From positions 1,077,429 through 1,141,428 of the forward strand of contig CAJNDS010002246.1 in assembly GCA_905221605.1 (NCBI GenBank): 64,000 bases of DNA. The letters run 5' to 3'. The translations under genes were made by a program, and so were the position numbers. This stretch comes from Symbiodinium natans (taxonomy: Eukaryota; Sar; Dinophyceae; Suessiales; Symbiodiniaceae). The stretch's first letter is position 1. The number at the start of each line of letters is the position of its first letter. Below the pieces are notes generated by a model that saw only the letters and a list, made by a program, of their open reading frames with translations, had not been told where the DNA came from and searched no databases. Shown here one piece after another: positions 45,416 through 49,585 of this stretch.

Positions 45416-47905
45416 CCGTTTATACTTATCTTCCTACCATAAATGAAAGTTTAACCTTTTTGGCACAGGATACTCGGCAGCTAGGGCGGGTGAAACCAGG
45501 AGGGACTCCCCGCTGGCTTATAGTTGGTCGTAGGGCTTAGGGTTCAGGTGTTTGTGCCCTACATTTCTCTTGCGCTTGCATCTGTAGTCTATACAACCAT
45601 CATGGTGATCCTCCCGTTATTCCCTGGTTGTGGGGGGGAGGTAAGCTCAGGCCGCGGGACCTTGCAGCACCTTCAGCGAACGAACCTCGCCTTTCCGGCC
45701 TTAGGGAGTGGAGCCCTATTTTTTTTTGCCCTTGAGGATTCTGTAGATCATCTCTGGCCAGTGAGGTAAGGACGTGTACCTACCCCAAAGCGCTAAACCC
45801 TACACCCTAAACCCTAAACCCGAAACCCCAAACCCCAAACCCTTACACCTAAACCCTAAACCCTAAAGCCTAAACACTAAACCTTACCTACAGGGTGCAG
45901 TGGAGTTTTAGCCGTAGTTACTTCGATCGTGCACAGACGCACCTCACTTCCAACTGCCGATGAGCGAAGGCCGCCAAGGGTCAGCGCGAGGAGGAGGCCC
46001 AGGGCTTTTTGGAGGTAAAAGTGCCCTAAAGCCTAAACCCTAAACCCTAAACCCTGGATAACTTGTCTGGTTTGCAGGTTTGGTGGCAGGCAAAGGTTTC
46101 CTTCCACCCTACCCTCCCAAGATTTACTTTGTGGTGCTTTACTGCAACTTTAGATCCTTAGCCTTTCTGGGTTTCTCGGGTTTCTTGGGTTTCTTGGGTT
46201 TCTTGGGTCTTAATAAGGCAGCTAAAGTTTAATTTATAGCTACCCTCCTAAGTGCATCCAAGTTTAGGTTAATCAAGAGCGAGCAAGCCTGATTAAATGG
46301 GAACCTGGGGGGGGGGGGGGGGGGGGTGACCTGTTGTTACGCGTTAAGAAGAGCGACTTCTTCTACCACAAAATCTAGTGGTACGACGAGGTGGATGAGT
46401 CAATGAAGGTTTTTGACGGTTTCCCACGTATGTACCTGCATCTTGAGCGAGTTGACATGTCGGCCATCCCACGCTCCCCTTTGGTGCCCGCAATTAGAAA
46501 AGTAGAGCTGCTCATTTTCGTTTCTCCACCACTGTTGGGTATTCCGATTGACGGTGCCAGTGTGCACAGAGCTTGCGCATGCTAGACCCGAAACTTTAGG
46601 AACCCTACACCCTCACTCTAGGGGTTCTATTTGAGGGGTTCGGGGTTGAGGGGTTAAGCTTATGTCCCGGCCCTAAGCCGCCAGTTGTTTGCTGTCTCCG
46701 CCGACCGCAGGATCTAGCCTCCGCTTCAGGGTTTTGGCTCTGTAGACACCCTAGCCCCAGGCCAGATACCTTAAGTCCACAAGAACCCCCCCCCCCCCCT
46801 AAACCCTAAACCCTAAACCCTAAACCCTAAACCCTAAACCCTAATCCCTACACCCTACACCCTAAACCCTAAACCCTAAACCCTAAACCCTAAACCCTAA
46901 ACCCTAAACCCTAAACCCTAAACCCCCCCCCCCAAGCCCCGGAAACATTTGGCAGTTCTCCTTCGACGACGATGGCGACAAAGGCTGGGTAGCATGCTTC
47001 GGGACTTCGGTTCAAGACTGTCATATTACCCTTGTGGTGCTTTACTGCAACTTTAGATCCTTAGCCTTTTTGGGTTTCTTGGGTTTCTTAATAAGGCAGC
47101 TAAAAGTTTATTTTCTTGCTACCCTCCTAAGTGCAGCCAGGTAATGGTTCTTAGTAGGGAACGAGGGGATTAGGCACCTTGTAGAATCCCTTACCACAGG
47201 CTTTATTGAGCAACAACGAATGCCTCATTTCCCCTCTTTCCCGACGAAGAACGAGTAGGTTGTTACCGCATGCGGGCTATACGAAGATCAGGGGCCCCTA
47301 ACATAGCCCCCCCCCCCCTAAATAGTAGGGTCCCTATTTTCGGAAACCGCCATGTGGTAAGTAGCCAGAACCCTATAATCGTCATACCTTCACAGATACT
47401 ACCAGGTCGGTCGGGCACACGGTAGGTTTCAAGGGGCTTAGCAGTGAACCTGCACCCTCGAAAGGGAACAAGTTCAGCAGCTAGGGTGTTGTTAGGCTTG
47501 CGTTAGGGTTGGGGATCGAGGCTTCAGGGGTTCAGGGGTTCAGGTTTAGGAAAACGGGCGCGGGGCCGGTCGAGGTGTATTGGCCTTGAGGCTTTGGGGT
47601 CGAGCGGCACAGGCAGCAGCCCTAAACCCCTAAACCCTAAACCACTAACCCCTAAACCCCTAAACCCTAAACCCTAAACCCCTAAACCCTAAACCCTAAA
47701 CCCTAAACCCTAAACCCTAAACCCCTAAACCCCTAAACCCCTAAACCCCTAAACCCCTAAACCCTAAACCCCTAAACCACTAACCCCTAAACCCCTGAAC
47801 CCCTGAACCCCTGAACCCCTAAACCGTCCAGCAGGCAAGACAGACAAGTGGCTGGAGAAGATCAACAACATGTCCAAGCGGCTCGGCTCGGTCCTCCGGG
47901 CGTGA
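23499..47905 (+). CDS. Ankyrin-repeat protein gene (many micro-exons)
   Basis: More than twenty islands in one direction. Those from 27944 to 43630 give ankyrin repeats when joined: AVRALLRHRAT, HGVMALHLAADRGTAEALDG, VVELLLDAKALRIPLK, VLHFAARSGNFTTLA, RTPLHWAAPWAEKG, GHPATCEALLKARASAEPPK, GHESPLEIAQRRGDEDLVAL, and SLLIAGRADR. Phase agrees at 29253/29869/31686/32813, 36313/36369, 36450/36843, 36872/37614, 37657/39436 and 39484/40320. The ankyrin consensus runs across those joins, which is independent support for the exon limits. Ankyrin repeats are helix-turn-helix protein-binding modules. Downstream islands add a WWE-like segment (46938) and a terminal exon with TGA at 47905. It may be two or more genes: the islands before 27 kb show no ankyrin signature, and some joins fail. 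The 24-kb span with 30-110 bp exons is the best case in the window for telomere-bracketed introns. Confidence 0.6.
23758..23806 (+). CDS. Candidate exon (LPAMSDVLICKPSG)
   Basis: After AACTCAG; leftover G from 23604 plus CG makes Ala, giving ALPAMSDVLICKPSGAP. The 3' limit is not clear, as no GT is in reach before a CCCTAAA tract; GAGC could be a GC donor. Confidence 0.45.
23877..23948 (+). CDS. Candidate exon (RLRELYRGNKPKAAPCK)
   Basis: After AATCTCAG; reads FVCQRLRELYRGNKPKAAPC then KLTG, with GT at 23949-23950. In phase 0 at both ends. An acceptor at TGTCAG (23887) is an alternative. Confidence 0.5.
23974..24030 (+). repeat. Poly-T followed by poly-G tract
   Basis: About 33 T followed by G11 and TG6. 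A similar T-then-G pattern occurs at 32886-32938 and 48369-48422. Confidence 0.9.
24137..24173 (+). CDS. Candidate exon (GTPEFLSTVINQ)
   Basis: Between CTACTGCAG and G|GTTTAGGG; follows the exon at 23877 in phase 0. Confidence 0.5.
25118..25166 (+). CDS. Candidate exon (AATRAQRALQNCGKDP)
   Basis: After GACCAGTCCAG and a CCCTAAACCCC tract; GT at 25167-25168, then TTTAGGGG repeats. Alanine-rich helix. Its phase does not match 24173, so another exon probably lies between (24950-24980 is a candidate). Confidence 0.45.
25180..26068 (+). repeat. TTTAGGGG-rich block with 394-bp tandem duplication
   Basis: GGGGTTTA-type repeats interrupted by a unique segment (GGACTGTTAGTATAAGGGGG to GGCTTTAGGGG) at about 25541-25670 and again at about 25935-26060. 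The segment begins with the right half of a family C MITE, so half a MITE was carried through the duplication. Confidence 0.85.
26748..26840 (+). mobile_element. Repeat family A, copy 1
   Basis: TCATAGTGGTGTGACATTTT, then CATTTTTGAGGGTACATAAA, AAGGAATAGAAATTTAAAT and ACTATCCCAGCCATGAAC. About 93 bp, same orientation as copies at 31946 and 39636. Noncoding and AT-rich. Confidence 0.75.
26856..26906 (+). CDS. Weak exon candidate (Ala/Arg-rich)
   Basis: A GC-rich island just after repeat family A; reads RPSAALPAARRGSGRQRK and ends near AAAG|GTCAGG. Composition alone supports it, and other frames are also open. Confidence 0.25.
27766..27864. mobile_element. MITE family C, copy 2
   Basis: GGGATGTTCCCCCTTATACC at the left and AGTATAAGGGGGAACATCCC at the right, inverted, around a unique centre with AGTACCCCCTCTG. 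A 99-bp palindrome. Confidence 0.85.
27944..28009 (+). CDS. Ankyrin exon (AVRALLRHRATVTATE)
   Basis: After GCAGCCAG; reads AVRALLRHRATVTATEAGGL, matching the second helix and loop of an ankyrin repeat (V-xLL-x-x-A-V). Ends at G|GTTTAGGG or at an internal donor (ACG|GTCACG, in phase with the next exon). Preceded by CCCTAAA. Confidence 0.6.
28068..28340 (+). repeat. (G)n with A interruptions
   Basis: About 270 bp of G4-G12 runs broken by single A (rarely T or C). Strand-specific polypurine; strong G-quadruplex potential. The poly-Gly and poly-Pro readings are artefacts. Confidence 0.95.
28930..29165 (-). repeat. CCCTAAA array with CCCTATAAA and CCCTAGA variants
   Basis: C-strand repeats leading up to the ankyrin exon at 29191, as expected for the 3' part of an intron. 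Confidence 0.9.
29191..29253 (+). CDS. Ankyrin exon (MALHLAADRGTAEAL)
   Basis: After CTCCAGCCAG; reads AHGVMALHLAADRGTAEALD then G, with the first helix of an ankyrin repeat (xALHLAAxxG). GT at 29254. In phase 0 at both ends. Confidence 0.7.
29869..29916 (+). CDS. Ankyrin exon (VVELLLDAKALRIPLK)
   Basis: After CCTCGAAG; continues the previous exon in phase to give AEALDG-VVELLLDAKA, the standard ankyrin second helix. AAA|GTGGCG is a donor in phase with the next exon; A|GTAGCT at 29933 is an alternative before an in-frame TAG at 29938. Confidence 0.7.
29940..30112 (+). repeat. TTTAGGGG / GGGATTTC array ending in a head-to-head junction
   Basis: Degenerate G-strand repeats (TTTAGGGG, GGGATTTAGGG, GGGATTTCGGG) run into GTAGGGTACCCTAAACCC at about 30092-30110, switching strand at a GGGTACCC palindrome. 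Confidence 0.85.
30592..31236. mobile_element. 645-bp TIR element with internal minisatellite
   Basis: Perfect terminal inverted repeats of 31 bp (30592-30622 and 31206-31236), beginning GTTGGGTTCGGCCGG and ending ...CCGGCCGAACCCAAC. Inside are three copies of a block with ACCAGCAGACCCACAAA and CACCCGGTAAATGC (near 30619, 30886 and 31098), separated by 12-bp units of the type GGTGCTATTTCT or GTGCTATTTTTT. No transposase; non-autonomous. Repetitive readings (APEIAPGIA or GAISGAIP) come from the minisatellite. Confidence 0.85.
31686..31739 (+). CDS. Candidate exon (VPADPHCKDLQQILEDAR)
   Basis: After TTCTGTGCAG with CCCTAAA upstream; 18 codons, in phase 0 at both ends; GT at 31740. It joins the ankyrin exons at 29916 and 32813 in phase. 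It does not itself show an ankyrin motif. Confidence 0.6.
31793..31930 (+). repeat. TTTAGGG array, 19 units
   Basis: About 135 bp of perfect TTTAGGG, starting 50 bp after the exon at 31686-31739. Confidence 0.95.
31946..32036 (+). mobile_element. Repeat family A, copy 2
   Basis: TCATAGTGGGGTAACATTTT, CATTTTTAAGGGTACTG, AATAAGGAATAGAAATC and ACTATCCCAACTTATG. Follows directly after a telomeric array. Confidence 0.75.
32813..32874 (+). CDS. Ankyrin exon (VLHFAARSGNFTTLA)
   Basis: After TTTTCGAG; reads VLHFAARSGNFTTLACPPHH, the first helix of an ankyrin repeat (LHFAARxGN). AT|GTGTTTG is the likely donor. Followed by poly-T/poly-G rather than TTTAGGG. Confidence 0.65.
33482..33545 (+). CDS. Candidate exon (AILLERWLADEPVCSQGF)
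   Basis: Strong acceptor GTGTTTTTCAG; reads AILLERWLADEPVCSQGFSM and stays open to a TAA at about 33585. CCC|GTGTGC or CAAG|GCTTCT could be the donor. ILLERWL could be an ankyrin second helix. Phase with the preceding exon does not match in this frame. Confidence 0.45.
33561..33691. mobile_element. Palindromic element, family G
   Basis: GGAGGTTCATTGTACTTCGT at the left is mirrored by CCATGAACCTCCAAGTAG at the right. Other copies: about 16155-16270, 42625-42740 and a partial at about 55957. AT-rich interior with TATAACCC; noncoding. Confidence 0.65.
33900..34430. other. Non-telomeric island, possible decayed coding sequence
   Basis: About 530 bp of complex sequence with no telomeric repeats. 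On the - strand a frame of about 120 codons reads SELIECLSVLDRHCRRLVTL and later HKNFEAYQHVLLIFGPGAIT; on the + strand ASCFCLEHEQCHQGKGTTYQ. Neither is recognised and both are broken. Could be a fragment of a mobile element. Confidence 0.3.
34429..34521 (+). repeat. GTGCA pentamer array
   Basis: About 18 copies of GTGCA with one TCGCA variant near 34481. Pentamer repeats change the frame each unit, so it is not coding. Confidence 0.95.
34690..35040 (-). repeat. CCCTAAA array with duplicated unique segment
   Basis: C-strand repeats leading to the ankyrin exon at 35047. A segment of about 50 bp (CCCAATACAACACCCTAGAT to CGAACCCCAAACC) occurs twice, at about 34701 and 34872. Confidence 0.9.
35047..35135 (+). 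CDS. Ankyrin exon (HRTPLHWAAPWAEKG)
   Basis: After TCCGAAG; reads ARVYGGAVDWRDRWHRTPLH then WAAPWAEKG, a clear ankyrin TPLHWAA core with the preceding D--G loop. GT at 35136. The intron on each side carries telomeric repeats in the expected orientation. Confidence 0.75.
36201..36313 (+). CDS. Candidate exon (37 codons) before telomeric micro-intron
   Basis: After CTCTTTCAG; opens with ELRLGYLHLGMQGLLPSHSP and ends ALSDLRG at GG|GTTTAGGG. Long for this window and open throughout in phase 0. The leftover GG is completed by G of the exon at 36369. Confidence 0.65.
36314..36368 (+). repeat. Intron consisting only of TTTAGGG repeats
   Basis: 55 bp: seven TTTAGGG units plus one TTTAGAG and a final TTTAG. 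It begins with GT and ends with AG as part of the repeat itself, and the reading frame on each side joins without a shift. Reading through would hit a TAG. Confidence 0.75.
36369..36450 (+). CDS. Ankyrin-like exon (AMAIGLTHARKVAIAAFLRS)
   Basis: Continues from 36313 as LRG-PPKDAMAIGLTHARK and then VAIAAFLRSQDR. The A-x-x-GLTHARKVAIAAFL spacing fits an ankyrin repeat with both helices. AGG|GTTCGC at 36451. Confidence 0.65.
36843..36872 (+). CDS. Ankyrin micro-exon (VLNGHPATCE)
   Basis: 30 bp between GGGCCGAG and GAG|GTGCTC. Joined to 37614 it reads NGHPATCEALLKARAS, a textbook ankyrin NGH--TCEALL. An acceptor at TTCAG (36826) would add HHRAE in the same frame. Confidence 0.7.
37614..37657 (+). 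CDS. Ankyrin exon (ALLKARASAEPPKAG)
   Basis: After GCCGCCCAG; ends at GG|GTTGGG, giving Gly when joined to G of 39436. Second helix and loop of an ankyrin repeat. Confidence 0.7.
38240..38343 (-). repeat. CCCTAAA array, 14 units
   Basis: Near-perfect C-strand repeats. The following 350 bp up to 38700 contain no exon I can support on the + strand. Confidence 0.95.
39117..39216 (+). mobile_element. Repeat family H, copy 1
   Basis: GGGATACTTGGAAATATC ... AGGAAACAGCTAAAATTGTA ... GCTAGGGTTCCAAGTTCAGT. A second copy is at 53936-54038. The ends ATACTTGG and CCAAGTTCAGT are partly inverted. Confidence 0.65.
39436..39484 (+). CDS. Ankyrin exon (HESPLEIAQRRGDEDL)
   Basis: After CCAACTGCAG; joined to neighbours it reads KAG-HESPLEIAQRRGDEDL-VALLLRHGA, an almost complete ankyrin repeat. 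TTG|GTGCGC is the donor. Confidence 0.75.
39636..39731 (+). mobile_element. Repeat family A, copy 3
   Basis: GTCATAGTTGGTTAGCATTT ... ATTTTTAAGGGTACTTAAAC ... AATAAGGAATAAACATC ... TATCCCAACCATGAACTGG. Confidence 0.75.
40320..40396 (+). CDS. Ankyrin exon (VALLLRHGATSG)
   Basis: After TGTGAGAG with a CCCTAAA tract upstream. In phase with 39484 it reads VALLLRHGATSG and then meets TAA at 40356. A parallel frame (VMEPRAAKRFGYDMQAEQSR) is open to GT after ATGCAGG, so the island may contain a frameshift, or end at a GC donor (AGCG|GCTAAA). Confidence 0.55.
40618..40647 (+). repeat. Poly-G, 30 bp
   Basis: Uninterrupted G30 in the inferred intron. Confidence 0.95.
40876..41000. mobile_element. Repeat family E with (TA)n core, copy 1
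   Basis: GAGTAGGTAACCTTTACCTT, a (TA)n core, then GGCCCCGGGTACTCAGCAAT. The other copy is at about 45304-45483. The ends are loosely inverted (GAGTAGGTAACC / GGGTACTC). Confidence 0.6.
41004..41099 (+). CDS. Candidate exon, GC-rich, frame uncertain
   Basis: After CAATCGAAG; all three frames are open for 96 bp up to G|GTATAGGG. The frame GALREKGRPGRHPGKVARRR then TWKPDQAEAHGG fits the phase of the next island (leftover G plus AC). Probably coding by composition; the product is uncertain. Confidence 0.4.
42004..42044 (+). CDS. Candidate exon (SIVVAEAPPRLGA)
   Basis: After CCCGAAAAG and a CCCTAAA tract; leftover G from 41099 makes Asp: DSIVVAEAPPRLGA. GCC|GTACTC is the donor. Another frame is also open. 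Confidence 0.4.
42080..42420 (+). repeat. AT-rich tandem repeat, about 60-bp unit
   Basis: Five to six degenerate copies of TTAATGTATCTGTATGTTTG followed by TCTCACTTATATATTTAG. Noncoding. Confidence 0.85.
42625..42740. mobile_element. Palindromic element, family G
   Basis: GCGAGGTTCATGGGGACAC at the left, CAATGCACCTCCAAGTAG at the right; related to 33561-33691. Confidence 0.5.
43272..43556 (-). repeat. CCCCTAAA then CCCTAAA array, 285 bp
   Basis: Block of about 20 CCCCTAAA octamers (43272-43424), a few CCCCAAA units, then about 15 CCCTAAA heptamers. The clean switch from 8-mers to 7-mers shows block-wise amplification. Confidence 0.95.
43582..43630 (+). CDS. Ankyrin exon (LAVAVPSLLIAGRADR)
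   Basis: After GGTGCTGAAG; the PSLLIAGRADR segment is an ankyrin second helix and loop. AGG|GTTTGG is the donor. Sits between the long CCCTAAA array and a TTTAGGG array at 43653. Confidence 0.6.
44090..44139 (+). CDS. Weak exon candidate (IEGRQCFESCGVETEE)
   Basis: After CCTGAAG with CCCTAAA upstream; GT at about 44140. Unrecognised; another frame (EGNASNLAV) is open for a shorter length. Confidence 0.3.
44195..44512. mobile_element. Diverged MITE family C with tandem right-end copies
   Basis: GGGATGTTTGCCCTTGTACT starts a family C copy (to about 44344). The right part with GGTACCATGATCCCC, AAGGACTCTCAGGAGAACAT and CCCAAGGCCTGCATGTAGCT is then repeated about three times with a unit near 85 bp. 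Confidence 0.6.
44620..44667 (+). CDS. Candidate exon (ELKPPQGPAYMGQANQ)
   Basis: The frame AELKPPQGPAYMGQANQ runs to G|GTTTAGGG. The acceptor is either CAAAG (44613) or CCCCAG (44635), both in the same frame. Confidence 0.4.
45211..45243 (+). CDS. Candidate exon (MQFLTDLKKALP)
   Basis: After ACTCAGCAG; reads (x)MQFLTDLKKALP and ends at CCT|GTTCGT. Another frame is also open. Confidence 0.4.
45304..45483. mobile_element. Repeat family E with (TA)n core, copy 2
   Basis: GGAGTAGGTAACCTTTAGCC, (TA)n and (TATC)n core, then TAACCTTTTTGGCACAGGAT and ACTCGGCAGC. Confidence 0.6.
45970..46014 (+). CDS. Candidate exon (AAKGQREEEAQGFLE)
   Basis: Fifteen codons between GAGCGAAG and GAG|GTAAAA, a near-consensus donor. 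Charged helix; in phase 0 at both ends. Confidence 0.55.
46131..46262 (+). mobile_element. Repeat family B, copy 1
   Basis: GTGGTGCTTTACTGCAACTT to AGCTACCCTCCTAAGTGCAT. About 130 bp, with GGGTTTCTTGGGTTTCTT expanded to about four units. Other copies: 47037, 52128, 57310 and 58236 (truncated). Confidence 0.8.
46349..46408 (+). pseudogene. Exon-like island with in-frame TAG
   Basis: After GCGTTAAG; reads KSDFFYHKI, TAG, WYDEVDESMK and ends at AAG|GTTTTT. Both halves look coding in one frame. If real, the TAG (46376-46378) would truncate the protein; it may be a CAG-to-TAG change, a non-functional copy, or a chance island. Confidence 0.35.
46800..46925 (-). repeat. CCCTAAA array
   Basis: About 125 bp, flanked by C runs on both sides, ending just before the exon at 46937. 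Confidence 0.95.
46937..46988 (+). CDS. WWE-like exon (PGNIWQFSFDDDGDKGW)
   Basis: After CCCCAAG; reads PGNIWQFSFDDDGDKGW and ends at TGG|GTAGCA. The W-Q-F-DDDG--GW pattern resembles the start of a WWE domain (W-----D-GW). Only 17 residues, so tentative; a calcium-loop-like DDDGDKG is an alternative. Confidence 0.5.
47037..47143 (+). mobile_element. Repeat family B, copy 2
   Basis: GTGGTGCTTTACTGCAACTT, CTTAGCCTTTTTGGGTTTCT, AATAAGGCAGCTAAAAGTTT, GCTACCCTCCTAAGTGCAGC. Confidence 0.8.
47617..47826 (-). repeat. CCCCTAAA / CCCTAAA array
   Basis: C-strand 8-mer and 7-mer blocks, with CCACTAACCCC and CCCCTGAA variants, ending 8 bp before the acceptor of the terminal exon. Confidence 0.95.
47835..47905 (+). 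CDS. Terminal exon (KTDKWLEKINNMSKRLGSVL, stop)
   Basis: After GTCCAGCAG; reads (G)KTDKWLEKINNMSKRLGSVL then RA and TGA at 47903-47905. Amphipathic, helix-like tail. A TTTAGGG array follows at 47936. Confidence 0.6.
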
Positions 47906-47935
47906 AAGGTGTCAACCCCAAGCCCTCCAAGCCCT

Positions 47936-48053
47936 TTAGGGTTTAGGGTTTAGGGTTAGGGTCTAGGGTTTAGGGTTTAGGGTTTAGGGTTTAGGGTTTA
48001 GGGTTTAGGGTTTAGGGTTTAGGGTTTAGGGTTTAGGGTTTAGGGTTTAGGGA
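47936..48053 (+). repeat. TTTAGGG array downstream of a stop codon
   Basis: About 115 bp starting 31 bp after the TGA. It is outside the inferred coding region, so either a 3' UTR or intergenic intron, or the tracts are not restricted to introns. Confidence 0.95.
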
Positions 48054-48724
48054 TAACCCTCAACCTGAGTTCTGCACCCCGCAGTGAACGGCTAAGCCAC
48101 CGAGCCGTAGACCCTCAAGCCCGAAGCCTGGCCCTGGCAAGAGCTTAGGGTTTAGGGTTTAGGGTTTAGGGTTTAGGGTTTAGGGTTTAGGGTTTAGGGT
48201 TCTTGGTGGCCCAGTGGTACCCTTTACTTTTTTTTTTGTTTTGGGGTTACGGGTTCCCAAAAAATATGCTAGCCCAAAAAGGGTGCCCCTCATTATGATA
48301 CTACAAGATGGTTACTGGGCTACCAAGGCTGCAAAGAGAGCTCGGACCCAGAGTCGGCCCTTAGTCCCTTTTTTTTTTGTTTTTTTTTTTTTTTTTTTTT
48401 TTTGGGGGGGGGGGGGGGGGGGCGGGTTCAGGTTCCCGTAGAAGCCCCTTTCAAACCTCAAAACAAAGGGTGCCCTTGTTATTCCTAGGGGTCTGGAGAA
48501 GGCAAAACCAGTGTGGTAGCCCCCGAATTCTAAGATTCTAAGGTCTTTAGGAGCCTAGGGCTGAAGGCTTTAAGACTTCATACTTCTCAACCACCCCCCC
48601 CCCCCCCTGTTCTGGGTTTAGGGCTTTTAAGGTTTAGGGCTTTGGGGGTTTTCAGGATTTAGGGGGGGGGGGGGGAAAATGTGGGATGTAGAGGGGGGTT
48701 GATGGTTTAGGGTCTAGGGGTTGA

Positions 48725-49200
48725 CGGTTGAAATGGCGGTTCGTCCCACGAAGTCAATAATGAGCTCCCTGTCCACTTGATCGAGTTGCTCTTGTGACAA
48801 GAAGTGTTCACGTCCGGCATGCTCTGCAAGATGCTGCGATATCCCAAGTGCATTTTTGGCCCAGAGACTTGGGCCAAAGGCTGTTTGCAGTCATGTCACG
48901 TTCCAGAGGCGGTAGACTGGTCATCATCTGGGTACGCCGCAGGCGGCCTCTGATCCCACGAACTCCTCGCAGAGATCCAGACAATTTTCTGGATGGAACT
49001 CCTGCAGCAGATCACTGAGAGCATCTGGGGTGATGAAACAGAAAGCATCTGGGAGAGATCGCATCAACGCGGACGTGTTACTGTAACGAACCTCGAGCGG
49101 TACATCCACGCGAGCTCAGAAACATCCGAGACTGACCACGACGACGACATCCATGCCGCAGCGGCAAGAAGCCCCGCAACCCTGAATTGCAGACTTATGG
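48725..49200. other. Non-telomeric island, possible decayed coding sequence
   Basis: Complex sequence with GC near 55 percent. On the - strand a 61-codon frame reads RYSNTSALMRSLPDAFCFIT and DALSDLLQEFHPENCLDLCE; on the + strand ITESIWGDETESIWERSHQR. Neither is recognised, and both are broken on either side. Confidence 0.3.
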
Positions 49201-49504
49201 GGCCTGGGGTTTGGGGTGTGGTTTTTGTGGGTTTTTGGGCTGTTGGGGTTTCTGGGTTTTGGGTTTTTTGAGTTCTTGGGTGTTAGGGGTTTTAGGGTGG
49301 AAGGGGAGGGTGTCCAAGCACATAGCTTGCCGAGACAGGTCTTCCTTCATTGAAATAAGAGTAGTTGGGCAGTTGCTATATGATCCCGCTCTGGGCACCT
49401 ACTACACAGGTACTCGAACCTTGACCCCTCATCCCTAAACCCAAACGCTAAACCCCAAACCCTACACCCCAAACGCTATCAGCCTGTATGTATGCCTCTT
49501 TCAG

Positions 49505-49585
49505 CCAGAAGGAAGATCCAGTCGGCGCCGACTGCGGCGAAAGAGCCGCAGCCTTGGCCCACGTCCGTTTCCTGAGCGGCTTCGG
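49505..49585 (+). CDS. Candidate exon (EDPVGADCGERAAALAHVRF)
   Basis: Strong acceptor GCCTCTTTCAG; reads QKEDPVGADCGERAAALAHV then RFLSGF, ending at GG|GTTTAGGG. Well-formed exon with polypyrimidine tract. Confidence 0.6.
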
